This document shows, piece after piece, positions 14,272 to 22,777 of a DNA stretch of 27,462 nt. The notes under the pieces are model-generated. The model saw only the letters and a list, made by a program, of their open reading frames with translations, ran no database searches and was not told where the DNA came from. Origin of the DNA: Leyella stercorea (lineage in GTDB: Bacteria; Bacteroidota; Bacteroidia; Bacteroidales; Bacteroidaceae); NCBI RefSeq assembly GCF_019052365.1, contig NZ_JAHQUY010000045.1, forward strand, positions 1 through 27,462. Reading direction: 5' to 3'. Position numbers and translations under genes: made by a program. The first letter of the stretch is position 1, and the number at the start of each line of letters is the position of its first letter.

Positions 14272-16338
14272 TTATCCTACCTGCGAACCCGGCTTAACGT
14301 TGCCATTCACGGTGGTTACGTTGAGCGTTCCGTCGAAGTTGACGGCAGAGAGAATCATACCCTGGCTCTCGATGCCCATCATCTTGCGCGGAGCGAAGTT
14401 GGCTACGAAGAGCACATCCTTGCCGATGAGCTGCTCAGGCTCGTAGTAAGCCGCGATGCCTGAAAGGATGGTGCGGTCTACGCCAGAGCCGTCGTCGATA
14501 GTGAACTGCAGGAGCTTCTTCGACTTCTTTACCTTCTGGCAGTCCTTGATATGACCAACACGGATGTCGAGTTTCTCGAAGGTGTCGAAGTCTACGTTCT
14601 CCTTAACAGGTGCAGCCACATAGTTGGCAGCCTCGTTAGCCTTCTTTGTGTCCTCCAGCTTCTTGAGCTGAGCCTCGATAGCCTCGTCCTCAATCTTCTC
14701 GAAGAGCAGCGCCGGTGTGCCGAGCTGATGACCCGGCTTGAGCAGCTCTGTAGAGCCGAGCTGAGCCCAGTCGGTGTCGGTAATGTTGAGCATCTCGCGC
14801 AGACGTGCCGAGCTGAACGGCAGGAACGGCTCGAAAGCAATCTCGAGGTTAGCCACGAGCTGCAGAGAGAGGTAAAGTATGGTCTTTACGCGCTCCATAT
14901 CGGTCTTTGCTACGTGCCACGGCTCGCAGTCGGTGATATACTTGTTGCCGATGCGTGCGAGGTTCATAGCCTCCTTCTGTGCGTCGCGGAACTTGAATGT
15001 GTCGAGCAATGCCTCCACCTTCTGCTTCACGTCCTTGAACTCCTCGATAGCCTTGAGGTCTACCTCCTGAAGCTCGCCGCACTCGGGCACTACGCCGTTG
15101 AAATACTTCTTTGTGAGCTGCAGGGCGCGGTTGACGAAGTTGCCGTAAACAGCCACAAGCTCGTTGTTGTTGCGGTCCTGAAAGTCCTTCCATGTGAAGT
15201 TGTTGTCCTTTGTCTCAGGCGCATTTGCCGTGAGCACATAGCGCAGAACGTCCTGCTTGCCGGGGAAGTCGACGAGATACTCGTGGAGCCATACAGCCCA
15301 GTTGCGCGATGTAGAAATCTTGTCGTTCTCGAGGTTGAGGAACTCGTTAGAGGGCACGTTGTCGGGCAGGATATAATCGCCGTGAGCCTTCAGCATGGTC
15401 GGGAAGACGATGCAGTGGAAGACGATGTTGTCCTTGCCGATGAAGTGGATGAGGCGCGATGTGGGGTCCTGCCACCACTTCTGCCACGGTCCCCACTTCT
15501 CGGGATGTGCGTCGCAAAGCTCCTTGGTGTTAGAGATGTAGCCGATTGGCGCGTCGAACCATACGTAGAGCACCTTGCCTTCTACGCCCTCTACCGGTAC
15601 TGGGATACCCCAGTCGAGGTCGCGTGTCATAGCGCGCGGCTGCAGATCCATGTCGAGCCACGACTTGCACTGTCCGTATACGTTCGGACGCCACTCCTTG
15701 TGGTCTTCCAGAATCCACTGCTTCAGCCAATCCTGCCACTTGTTGAGCGGCAAGTACCAGTTCTTTGTGGCTTTCTTCACGAGTCCGTGACCCGGGTTGT
15801 TCTTGTTTGTAGGGTTGATAAGCTCATCGGGTGAGAGTGTGGCGCCACACTTCTCGCACTGGTCGCCGTAAGCACCTTCAGCGCCACAGCGCGGACATGT
15901 GCCGACGATGTTGCGGTCGGTGAGGAACTCGCCAGTCACCTCGTCGCAGAACTGCTCTTCTGTCTTCTCTACGAGCTCGTGCTTGTCGTAGAGCGTGCGG
16001 AAGAAGTCGCTTGCGAACTTATGGTGAATCTTCGATGTAGTACGGCTGTAGATGTCGAACGAAATGCCGAAGTCTTCGAACGACTTCTTGATAAGGTTGT
16101 GATAGCGGTCTACCACCTCCTGAACCGTGATGCCTTCCTTGCGTGCGCGGATTGTTACGGGCACGCCGTGCTCGTCGCTACCGCCGATGAACATCACTTC
16201 CTGCTTCTTCAGGCGCAGATAGCGCACGTAGATGTCTGCAGGCACATACACGCCAGCCAAGTGGCCGATGTGTACTCCACCGTTGGCGTAGGGCAAAGCC
16301 GCTGTCACGGTAGTGCGTTTGAACTTGTTCTCTTCCAT
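14272..16338 (-). CDS. metG: Methionyl-tRNA synthetase
   Basis: The 688-residue class I synthetase charges initiator and elongator tRNA-Met. HIGH is at residues 23-26. The zinc knuckle has Cys148, Cys151, Cys161 and Cys164 ([17 protein letters not shown]), and the KMSKS loop appears as KISTS at 340-344, as often in this subfamily. The anticodon-binding helical domain follows. The last 115 or so residues form an EMAPII/Trbp111-like tRNA-binding domain ([11 protein letters not shown], then [20 protein letters not shown]), which also dimerises the enzyme. It is monocistronic, with a -7 box 28 bases upstream of the start. Confidence 0.98.
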   Translation of the reverse strand: MEENKFKRTTVTAALPYANGGVHIGHLAGVYVPADIYVRYLRLKKQEVMFIGGSDEHGVPVTIRARKEGITVQEVVDRYHNLIKKSFEDFGISFDIYSRTTSKIHHKFASDFFRTLYDKHELVEKTEEQFCDEVTGEFLTDRNIVGTCPRCGAEGAYGDQCEKCGATLSPDELINPTNKNNPGHGLVKKATKNWYLPLNKWQDWLKQWILEDHKEWRPNVYGQCKSWLDMDLQPRAMTRDLDWGIPVPVEGVEGKVLYVWFDAPIGYISNTKELCDAHPEKWGPWQKWWQDPTSRLIHFIGKDNIVFHCIVFPTMLKAHGDYILPDNVPSNEFLNLENDKISTSRNWAVWLHEYLVDFPGKQDVLRYVLTANAPETKDNNFTWKDFQDRNNNELVAVYGNFVNRALQLTKKYFNGVVPECGELQEVDLKAIEEFKDVKQKVEALLDTFKFRDAQKEAMNLARIGNKYITDCEPWHVAKTDMERVKTILYLSLQLVANLEIAFEPFLPFSSARLREMLNITDTDWAQLGSTELLKPGHQLGTPALLFEKIEDEAIEAQLKKLEDTKKANEAANYVAAPVKENVDFDTFEKLDIRVGHIKDCQKVKKSKKLLQFTIDDGSGVDRTILSGIAAYYEPEQLIGKDVLFVANFAPRKMMGIESQGMILSAVNFDGTLNVTTVNGNVKPGSQVG

Positions 16339-16365
16339 TATATTATGTTTTTATATTTTCGGATG

Positions 16366-16373
16366 CAAAGTTA
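16366..16373 (-). promoter_or_regulatory. metG promoter -7 box
   Basis: The minus strand has TAACTTTG followed by CATCC, matching TAnnTTTG. The implied leader is only about 20 nt. A clear TTTG at -33 is absent; TTG in GTATTGC is the nearest candidate, at 13 bases. Confidence 0.6.
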
Positions 16374-16474
16374 GTGAAAATCGAAGCAATACACGATTTT
16401 GTTGATAATAAAATCTTCCAAGCTTGCTTGTTTTTATTGTTGAGATGCAGCCTAACTTATTTTATATTAACAAA

Positions 16475-16527
16475 AAGCTATCCAATTCTTTCCAATTTTG
16501 CAAGTATTGGAAAGAATTGGATAGCTT
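16475..16527. repeat. Perfect 22-bp inverted repeat
   Basis: Arms 16475-16496 and 16506-16527 are perfectly complementary over 22 bases (AAGCTATCCAATTC and onward) with a 9-base loop, TTTGCAAGT. On the minus strand the stem runs into TTTTTG, so it could act as a second terminator after secDF. The length and perfection of the stem exceed what termination needs. The surrounding 16339-16645 stretch holds no gene. Confidence 0.8.
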
Positions 16528-16580
16528 GTATTTAGATTAATTAACCATAAATATAACCAATAACCACTTATAACAATTTC

Positions 16581-16616
16581 AAAAAAAGCGTGGCACTCTG
16601 TATGAGCGCCACGCTT
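16581..16616 (-). terminator. Terminator of secDF
   Basis: On the minus strand AAGCGTGGC pairs with GCCACGCTT around a 13-base loop and is followed by TTTTTTT (16581-16587). It lies about 30 bases past the secDF stop. Confidence 0.9.
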
Positions 16617-16645
16617 GTATATTAGTATATTAACTAATTGTCTGC

Positions 16646-19600
16646 TTATTTCACCTCTACGGCTTCGAGAGCTGCCTCCTCGTGCTTGATCTTGCGACCG
16701 AGTGTGAGGTAAGCCACCGGAGCAGCCATGAAGATAGAAGAGAGTGTACCGAAGATTACACCGAGCAACATTGCGAACGAGAAGCTGCGAGTGCTCTCAC
16801 CGCCGAAGCAGAAGATACAGAGCAGCACGATGAGTGTTGAGAACGATGTATTGATAGTACGTGCGAGGGTCTCGTTCAGCGACTTGTTGAAGAGCTCCTG
16901 CAGATCCATCTTCTTGTGGAGTGTGAGGTTCTCGCGGATACGGTCGAACACAACCACCTTATCGTTGATAGAGTAACCGATAACGGTAAGGATAGCACCG
17001 ATGAAGGTCTGGTCGATCTCGAGTGAGAACGGCACTACGTCCCAAAGGAGTGAGAAGAATCCGATAACGATTGTTGCGTCTACGGCGAGGGCTACTGTAG
17101 AGCCTACTGAGAACGCTACATTGCGGAAACGTACGAGGATGTAGAGGAAGATGGCTGCGAGGGCGAAGAGCACGCTGATGATAGCGCCGTGTGTGATGTC
17201 CTTAGCCACTGCCGGTCCTACCTTTGTAGACGATACGATTGAGCCACCTGCGCGTACGTCAGGGTTCTTGAATGCCTCAACGCTGCCCTGAGTTACGAGA
17301 CCTGCGCCGTGGAGACCCTTGTAGAGGATGTCCTCTACCTCGTTGTCGATGGCGGGGTTGTTCGACTCAATCTTGTAGTTGGTAGAGATACGGATTGTCT
17401 TGCCGTCTGTACCGAGTGCGAGAGCGTTTACTGTTGCGCCCTTGAAGAGCGGTGTGAGGGCTGCCTTCACCTGCTCAGGCTCTGTCTGCTTCTCGAGCAC
17501 CACTACGTAGTTGCGACCACCGGTGAAGTCGATACCCTTGCTCAAACCGCGTACGAAGAAGCTGCCGAGCATGATGAGGATTACGATGCCGAACACTGTG
17601 AACGATGTCTTGTATGACGACATGAACGCGAAGTTCTTGTTTGCCATGAAGTTGCGTGACACGCGTGTAGAGAAGTTCTGCTTTGTCCACTTGTCGTGCT
17701 TCAGACGGTTCTCGTAAACGAGGCGTGTGAGGAACACTGCGGTGAAGAACGAGCAGCAGATACCGATGATAAGTGTGGTAGCGAAGCCGCGGATTGGGCC
17801 TGTACCGAACACGTAGAGGATGATACCTGTGATGATTGATGTCAAGTTAGAGTCGAAGATGGCTGAGAAGGCGTTGCTGTAACCCAGCGAGAGTGCCTGC
17901 TTTGTGCCGAGACCCTTATTGAGTTCCTCCTTGGTGCGCTCGTAGATAAGCACGTTGGCGTCTACAGCCATACCGAGGGCGAGCACGATACCGGCGATAC
18001 CTGGCATGGTGAGTGCTGCCTGGAACGATGCCATGATGCCCATGGTGAAGAAGAGGTTGAGGAGGAGGGCGCCGTTAGCTACCATACCCGGGATGAAGTC
18101 GTACATCACTACCATGTAGATCATCAGGATGATGAAGGCGAAGATGAACGAGATGAAGCCCTGCTGGATTGACTGTGCACCGAGTGTCGGACCTACTACT
18201 TCCTCCTGAACGATGTGTGCCGGAGCCGGCATACGACCAGACTTAAGAGTGTTAGCCAAGTCCTTTGTATCTTCGATTGTGAAGTTGCCAGAGATTGATG
18301 ACTGACCACCAGAGATCTCGCCGTTTACGCGCGGAGCAGAGTATACTGTGCCGTCGAGCACGATGGCGATTGCCTTGCCTACGTTAGCCTTTGTGAGGGC
18401 TGCCCAGCGGCGTGCGCCGTCAGAGTTCATTGTCATTGATACCTCAGGCGAGCCTGTGAGGTTGTTGAACTGGTCCTTAGCGTCTGTCACTACGTCGCCC
18501 TCGATAGGAGCGCGTCCGTTGGTGGTTGTCACCTTGATGGCGTGGAGCTCGTAGATGTTCTTAGCCTGGATACCGTCAGCCGGCTTAGCGCTCCAGAGGA
18601 GGCGGCAGTCGGCAGGGAGAATCTGCTTGGCGAGAGCCGAGTAGATAATCTTGTTTACCTCTGCTGTGTCGCGTGCCGAAGCGTAGCCTACGAGGCTGAG
18701 CGCGCCGTTGCCCGAGGGCTGGAAGATAGAGAAGAGCGGGTTCTGCTTCTTAGCCTCAGCCATAGATGCTGCGTCGTCTGCCTTGGCGTTCTTCTTTGTC
18801 TTGAAAGCTGCCTTTGCCTGAGCCTTTGCTTCTGCCTTCTCGGCTGCTGCTACGGCTGCTGTGTCGTTAGCTGCCGAATCGGCTACTTCCTCCTTGGCGC
18901 CAGAGCGGTGGTTAGCCTCGCGCTGGTTGAGCTGTGAGAGGTAAGGGATGATTTCGTCTGAGTTGTATGTCTCCCAGAACTCAAGGTTTGCACTACCCTG
19001 GAGGAGCTTGCGCACGCGCTCCGGCTCGTTGATACCCGGCATTTCTACCATGATGCGGCCCTGCTGACCCTCGAGCTTCTGGATGTTAGGCTGTACGACG
19101 CCGAACTTGTCGATACGTGTACGCACTACGAGGAACGAGTTGTCGATGGCTGCCTGCACTTCTGTGCGGAGCACCTTCTCTACGTCCTTGTCAGAAGAGT
19201 TGGGCGAAACCTTGCCCTGGAGCTGCTGTGTAGCGAAGATCTCTGAGAGATGGCGTCCCGGAGCGTTCTTCTTGAAAGCGTTGATGAAGAGAGTGATGAA
19301 GTCGCTCTGCGACACCTCGTGCTCTGCGCGAGCCTCTTTCATCGACTTTACGAAAGCTGCGTCTACCTTGTGGTCGGCGAGGTTCTCGAGTACGTCGGGA
19401 ACGCTCACTTCGAGGATGACGTTCATACCGCCTTTGAGGTCAAGACCGAGACCGATCTGTGTTTCGAGACACTTCTGATAAGAGTAGATGCCAAGATACT
19501 TCACGGAGTCCTTGTAGTCCTGCTGTGCTATAGGATCCTTTATCTTCGCAGCCTGGCTGTCATAGTATTTTGTGGCAGCCGAGAACGAGAGATAGAAGAT

Positions 19601-19654
19601 ACTTGCAAGCGTCAAAAGGACAGCTGTTACAATTACAATACCTTTGTTCTGCAT
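16646..19654 (-). CDS. secDF: Fused protein translocase subunit SecDF
   Basis: The 1002-residue inner-membrane protein joins SecD and SecF in one chain, the usual Bacteroidetes form. It uses the proton-motive force to drive late steps of Sec export. The N terminus has one membrane helix, then the SecD periplasmic domain with GLGLDLKGGMNV (68-79) and IDKFGVVQPNIQKL. Helices 2-6 start near residue 510 and include ALGMAVDANVLIYERTKEEL. SecF begins near 680, with its own helix, GIDFTGG, and TVIGYSINDKVVVFDRIREN. An Ala/Lys/Glu-rich low-complexity stretch (about 254-303) interrupts the SecD periplasmic region. A TAACTTTG promoter lies 62 bases upstream and a terminator follows. Confidence 0.97.
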   Translation of the reverse strand: MQNKGIVIVTAVLLTLASIFYLSFSAATKYYDSQAAKIKDPIAQQDYKDSVKYLGIYSYQKCLETQIGLGLDLKGGMNVILEVSVPDVLENLADHKVDAAFVKSMKEARAEHEVSQSDFITLFINAFKKNAPGRHLSEIFATQQLQGKVSPNSSDKDVEKVLRTEVQAAIDNSFLVVRTRIDKFGVVQPNIQKLEGQQGRIMVEMPGINEPERVRKLLQGSANLEFWETYNSDEIIPYLSQLNQREANHRSGAKEEVADSAANDTAAVAAAEKAEAKAQAKAAFKTKKNAKADDAASMAEAKKQNPLFSIFQPSGNGALSLVGYASARDTAEVNKIIYSALAKQILPADCRLLWSAKPADGIQAKNIYELHAIKVTTTNGRAPIEGDVVTDAKDQFNNLTGSPEVSMTMNSDGARRWAALTKANVGKAIAIVLDGTVYSAPRVNGEISGGQSSISGNFTIEDTKDLANTLKSGRMPAPAHIVQEEVVGPTLGAQSIQQGFISFIFAFIILMIYMVVMYDFIPGMVANGALLLNLFFTMGIMASFQAALTMPGIAGIVLALGMAVDANVLIYERTKEELNKGLGTKQALSLGYSNAFSAIFDSNLTSIITGIILYVFGTGPIRGFATTLIIGICCSFFTAVFLTRLVYENRLKHDKWTKQNFSTRVSRNFMANKNFAFMSSYKTSFTVFGIVILIMLGSFFVRGLSKGIDFTGGRNYVVVLEKQTEPEQVKAALTPLFKGATVNALALGTDGKTIRISTNYKIESNNPAIDNEVEDILYKGLHGAGLVTQGSVEAFKNPDVRAGGSIVSSTKVGPAVAKDITHGAIISVLFALAAIFLYILVRFRNVAFSVGSTVALAVDATIVIGFFSLLWDVVPFSLEIDQTFIGAILTVIGYSINDKVVVFDRIRENLTLHKKMDLQELFNKSLNETLARTINTSFSTLIVLLCIFCFGGESTRSFSFAMLLGVIFGTLSSIFMAAPVAYLTLGRKIKHEEAALEAVEVK

Positions 19655-19934
19655 TTTTTTGATTTATTTTTTTGTTATTATTATTTTTTCGCTGTGTATG
19701 TGTACAGATAGCGTGCAAAGTTACAGATTTTTTCAGTTAAACCGAAATTTATAGCTTTATTTCTTTGTTTTGCAAAGGTTTAAGGGTTTAATTAGGGGAA
19801 AATCGGGCGGTTTTTTAAAGATTTTTATAATATATAAGGTGAAAAAGGGCGCAAAAAGGGCGCACAAATATAAGACAAGTGGCTTCGACCAAAACTCTCA
19901 ATTCTCAACTCTCAATTCTCAACTGAACCAACTC
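19655..19934. other. AT-rich intergenic stretch between secDF and the EEP gene
   Basis: No gene is credible in these 280 bases; a 70-codon plus-strand frame has no family features. It holds the secDF promoter, an A/T-rich tract with two AAAAAGGGCGCA words (about 19844-19864), and the start of the 14-base tandem repeat. Confidence 0.5.
19716..19723 (-). promoter_or_regulatory. secDF promoter -7 box
   Basis: The minus strand has TAACTTTG followed by CACGC, matching TAnnTTTG. The leader would be about 55 nt. A -33 TTTG was not evident. Confidence 0.6.
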
Positions 19935-19943
19935 TCAATTCTC
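19893..19943. repeat. 14-base tandem repeat (AACTCTCAATTCTC x3)
   Basis: Identical 14-base units begin at 19893, 19907 and 19930; the last two are separated by AACTGAACC. The third unit contains the stop codon and last codons of the EEP gene on the minus strand, so the repeat has shaped that C terminus. Confidence 0.85.
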
Positions 19944-21023
19944 AGTTCGAGCAAGTTTGCAGACAATCGGATAATGATCTGACGCCTTTATCGTGTTGTC
20001 CACACGACACTCGTAGGGCGTCCAGTGCTCAGAGCACATGATGTTGTCGATGCGCACGTAGAAGCAGTTGTAATGATAGGAGATGCCCGGACCGTTAGCC
20101 GACGCTATGTAGCAGTCGGTGAGCTCGGAAGCCAGTCGGCGGTGAGCATAAGATATCGGCGAATCGTTGAAGTCGCCGGCGAGTATTATGCTCTGTCCCT
20201 TATGCTTCGCCACGTAGTCAGCCACAGCGTCAACCTGTGGCGCACGCTTCGCCGACGCCTCGCCCAGGATGCTCCACAGGCGGCGCGTTTCCTGTTTGCG
20301 TTCTTCGCCCTCCATGTCGCCCTTCAGCATCGACTTGAAGCGCGTACGGTCTTCGGGTGAGAGGCCCGTGGTCTGCAGATGCGCCACGACAACGAGCGTA
20401 GTGTCGCGCTCGCCCGTCTTCACCTTGTAAGCCATAGCGTTAAACGTCTCCTTGCCCGATATGCGCTCGTGCCCCACGATGGGCAGTTTGCTGTAGATGC
20501 GAATCAAGTCGCCGCCCTCCGGACCGTCCGACGCGTGCTGCTCGCTGTACTCGTAGTGAGCGTTCATAACAGAGTCTACCAGTTCGCGCACCCGACCGTA
20601 ACAGTCGCCCTCCTGCATGCAGACGATGTCGGCGTCCTCGCGCACGAGATAGTCGAGAATCTCAGACGACTGAGTGAAGTCGGTCCATGTCTTGAAGCAA
20701 TAGACGTTGTACGATATCACCTTCAGTGCCCCCTCCGGCGCCGACGACGGCACGTTAAGCGGCGTATACGTGCGCACCGGACCGAAACATACCACCAGTC
20801 CGCCCAGTGCTATCAGCGCCCCACGCTTGCAGAACACCAGCCAGAACACGAGGAACGCCATATTGAGCACGAGGAACACGGGGAAAAGCAGTCCGACGTT
20901 AGCCACGAGCGGATGAGCCACAGGGTCTACCCTATCGCTGTAGCCTACAGCCAACATAAAAAGCACCGTGACTACGTTGAACGCTGCCACGATGCGAAGT
21001 ATTACAGATTTTATATTTTTCAA
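19935..21023 (-). CDS. Endonuclease/exonuclease/phosphatase family protein with N-terminal membrane segments
   Basis: The open frame extends to 21266, but its upstream part overlaps the rhomboid gene out of frame and reads as Arg/Ser/Thr-rich nonsense. The first plausible start after the rhomboid stop is TTG at 21023 (KNIKSVILRIV), giving 362 residues; no ATG is available before the first helix. Three hydrophobic segments (IVAAFNVVTVLFMLAVGY, LLFPVFLVLNMAFLVFWLVF, ALIALGGLVVCFG) precede a catalytic domain. That domain has ISYNVYCF, DADIVCMQEGD (metal-binding Glu), VVVAHLQTTG, LAGDFNDSP, and RIDNIM plus SDHYPIVCKL (His). These are the EEP phosphodiesterase motifs, so it probably cleaves a phosphodiester at the membrane; the substrate is unknown. 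It follows the rhomboid gene by 25 bases, likely as one operon. Confidence 0.85.
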   Translation of the reverse strand: MKNIKSVILRIVAAFNVVTVLFMLAVGYSDRVDPVAHPLVANVGLLFPVFLVLNMAFLVFWLVFCKRGALIALGGLVVCFGPVRTYTPLNVPSSAPEGALKVISYNVYCFKTWTDFTQSSEILDYLVREDADIVCMQEGDCYGRVRELVDSVMNAHYEYSEQHASDGPEGGDLIRIYSKLPIVGHERISGKETFNAMAYKVKTGERDTTLVVVAHLQTTGLSPEDRTRFKSMLKGDMEGEERKQETRRLWSILGEASAKRAPQVDAVADYVAKHKGQSIILAGDFNDSPISYAHRRLASELTDCYIASANGPGISYHYNCFYVRIDNIMCSEHWTPYECRVDNTIKASDHYPIVCKLARTEN

Positions 21024-21048
21024 TTTCAGTTCAGAAGTAATGTGTTGT

Positions 21049-21981
21049 TTACTTTCGGTTGCTTGCGTCGAAGAGCTGCTGCTTCTCCTCACGCGTGAGC
21101 GATTCGTATCCGTTGCGGCGTATCTTGTCGAGAATCTCGTCAACGCGCTCCTGCTCAGCCTTGCGGCGAGCGTTGTAGTCCCAGTCGCTCTCGGGTCTGC
21201 CGGCATTGCCTCCGCCGCGCACGGGTCCGTTGTCCTTGCGTCCGGTGCGGCGCTCCCACGAGGCACGCATCGAGTCGAAGAACTGCTGTCCGCTGCGACG
21301 GCTGTAGCGAATGTCGGGATGGCGTCGCCAGTAGCGTATAAGGAAGAAGCCGAACACCATGCCGCCCAAGTGAGCCAGATGAGCCACTCCGTCGCCCGTC
21401 GTAGAGAATGCCATGAACAGCTCTATCGCAGCATAGCCCACAACGAACCACTTTGCCTTGATAGGCACAGGCAGCGGGAAGATGAAGATGCGCTCCTCGG
21501 GATAGAGCATGCCGAAGGCGAGAAGTATGCCATAGACGGCGCCCGAAGCGCCAACCGTTGTCCACATATTGAGGAACGAGGCGTTAGCGTTAGCCACGAG
21601 CATCGTCTTGCCTATCGAGAAGTTGTTAAGCTGCTCGCTCGCCAGCAGGTAGAACTGCGCGTACTGTGCCAGCTCCTGGAACAGACCCGCACCCACACCA
21701 CACACGATATAGTAGAATAGAAACTTCTTCGGTCCCCATGTGCGCTCAACGATACAGCCGAACATCCACAGCGCAAACATGTTGAAGAAGATATGGCTGA
21801 AGCCTCCGTGTGCAAACATGTACGTGAAGAGCTGGTAAATGTGGAAGTCGGGTGCGAGGAAGAAGTGCAGACCAAGAACATTGTTCAGGTCTACGCCAAA
21901 ACTTCTGAACAAATACGTGGCGACGAACACCGCAACGTTTATTATCAGAAGGTTTTTCGTTATAGTCGGAATATTATTCAT
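21049..21981 (-). CDS. Rhomboid family intramembrane serine protease
   Basis: The 310-residue protein has six or so membrane helices in the first 225 residues and a polar, basic 85-residue cytoplasmic-type tail. Rhomboid hallmarks are HIYQLFTYMFAHGGFSHIFFNM, cited in part (48-68), WGPKKFLFYY, GASGAVYG with nucleophile Ser146, and HLAHLGGMVFG with catalytic His near 204. Rhomboids cleave single-pass membrane proteins within the bilayer. An Asn- and Phe-containing loop (LLASEQLNNFSIGKTMLVANANAS, about 112-134) is longer than in minimal rhomboids. It starts 41 bases after a TAATTTTG promoter and precedes the EEP gene by 25 bases. Confidence 0.93.
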   Translation of the reverse strand: MNNIPTITKNLLIINVAVFVATYLFRSFGVDLNNVLGLHFFLAPDFHIYQLFTYMFAHGGFSHIFFNMFALWMFGCIVERTWGPKKFLFYYIVCGVGAGLFQELAQYAQFYLLASEQLNNFSIGKTMLVANANASFLNMWTTVGASGAVYGILLAFGMLYPEERIFIFPLPVPIKAKWFVVGYAAIELFMAFSTTGDGVAHLAHLGGMVFGFFLIRYWRRHPDIRYSRRSGQQFFDSMRASWERRTGRKDNGPVRGGGNAGRPESDWDYNARRKAEQERVDEILDKIRRNGYESLTREEKQQLFDASNRK

Positions 21982-22021
21982 ATCACATTAATATATTTGT
22001 AAAACACAGAAATTACGGCGG

Positions 22022-22029
22022 CAAAATTA
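22022..22029 (-). promoter_or_regulatory. Rhomboid operon promoter -7 box
   Basis: The minus strand has TAATTTTG followed by CCGCC, matching TAnnTTTG, about 41 bases before the rhomboid ATG. It is divergent from the HU promoter. Confidence 0.6.
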
Positions 22030-22111
22030 CGAAAAATCCACGTAAATAGGCATAAAACAGGCTCTCGGCGCCTTTTTTTTCAATTAATTATGCACTTTTT
22101 TCTGTTTTTTG

Positions 22112-22142
22112 TTTGATTTATGAAATGAATAACCTAAATTTG
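22112..22142 (+). promoter_or_regulatory. Promoter of the HU gene
   Basis: TTTG (22112-22115), 19 bases, then TAAATTTG (22135-22142) is a full match to the Bacteroidetes -33/-7 consensus. The leader is about 80 nt. Confidence 0.85.
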
Positions 22143-22228
22143 TCATTGGAATTGTGTGAGTTACGCAATTTTTATTGGTTAACAACAAAAGAAACTAACA
22201 TTTATAAACAAATAAAATATAGAAAATT

Positions 22229-22501
22229 ATGAACAAGACAGAATTGGTAGAGAAGATAGCAGTAGGTGCTGAGCTCAGCAAGGCAGACGCAAAGAAGGCT
22301 CTCGAGGCTGCAGTAGAGGCTATCAAGACAGCTCTCGTAGAGGGCGATAAGGTACAGCTCATCGGCTTCGGCACATTCAGCGTTAACGAGCGTCCGGCAC
22401 GCGAGGGCATGAACCTCCGCACAGGCGAGAAGATTCAGATCGCAGCTAAGAAGGTAGCTAAGTTCAAGGCAGGCGCAGAGCTCACAGCAGCTCTCAACTA
22501 A
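22229..22501 (+). CDS. HU family DNA-binding protein
   Basis: The 90-residue product is a nucleoid protein of the HU/IHF fold. Residues 1-45 form the dimerising helices (NKTELVEKIAVGAELSKADA, then ALEAAVEAIKTAL). GFGTFSVNERPAREGMNLRTGEKIQI, cited in part, contains the beta arm with the DNA-kinking Pro in the expected context, and AAKKVAKFKAGAEL closes the fold. It binds and bends DNA as a dimer. Codon use is strongly biased (GCT/GCA for Ala, CTC for Leu, AAG for Lys), fitting high expression, and the promoter is close to consensus. A strong terminator follows, so it is monocistronic. Confidence 0.95.
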   Translation: MNKTELVEKIAVGAELSKADAKKALEAAVEAIKTALVEGDKVQLIGFGTFSVNERPAREGMNLRTGEKIQIAAKKVAKFKAGAELTAALN

Positions 22502-22533
22502 GCCGAGACAAAACTATCAGCAACAATACACAA

Positions 22534-22567
22534 AGACAACAGACACTACATCTGTTGTCTTTTTTTG
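22534..22567 (+). terminator. Terminator of the HU gene
   Basis: AGACAACAGA pairs perfectly with TCTGTTGTCT across CACTACA and is followed by TTTTTTG, 33 bases after the stop. Confidence 0.92.
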
Positions 22568-22598
22568 TTTGCGGATTGTTGGTTTTGCCCCAAATATT

Positions 22599-22650
22599 GT
22601 TATTATCTGTAAGATTAACACATGTATGGTTAATTAAACATAATAATAAC
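22599..22650. promoter_or_regulatory. Nested inverted repeat upstream of the TPR lipoprotein promoter
   Basis: GTTATTAT (22599-22606) matches ATAATAAC (22643-22650) as an inverted repeat, and ATTAAC (22614-22619) matches GTTAAT (22629-22634) inside it. The block ends 10 bases before the -33 box. It could bind an activator, but it is AT-rich, so chance pairing is possible. Confidence 0.35.
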
Positions 22651-22659
22651 CCCTCGTCT

Positions 22660-22690
22660 TTTGCGACTCTAATATAAGTGACTAACTTTG
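22660..22690 (+). promoter_or_regulatory. Promoter of the TPR lipoprotein gene
   Basis: TTTG (22660-22663), 19 bases, then TAACTTTG (22683-22690) is a full consensus match, with the same spacing as the HU promoter. The leader to the chosen ATG at 22778 is about 80 nt. Confidence 0.85.
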
Positions 22691-22777
22691 TAATGCTTAT
22701 TTAATATAAGTACACGCATTGAGCGTGTATGTATGAACACTAATAGAATAAAACAATTAATATTTTTTCATAAAGTT

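Noticed and set aside
14551..15834. 427-codon plus-strand ORF over metG
   Set aside because: Antisense shadow of metG with no recognisable motifs and biased Leu/Val/Glu content.
22733..22777. Upstream ATG of the TPR lipoprotein gene
   Set aside because: It would add 15 polar and aromatic residues before an otherwise ideal lipoprotein signal peptide; the ATG at 22778 fits better.
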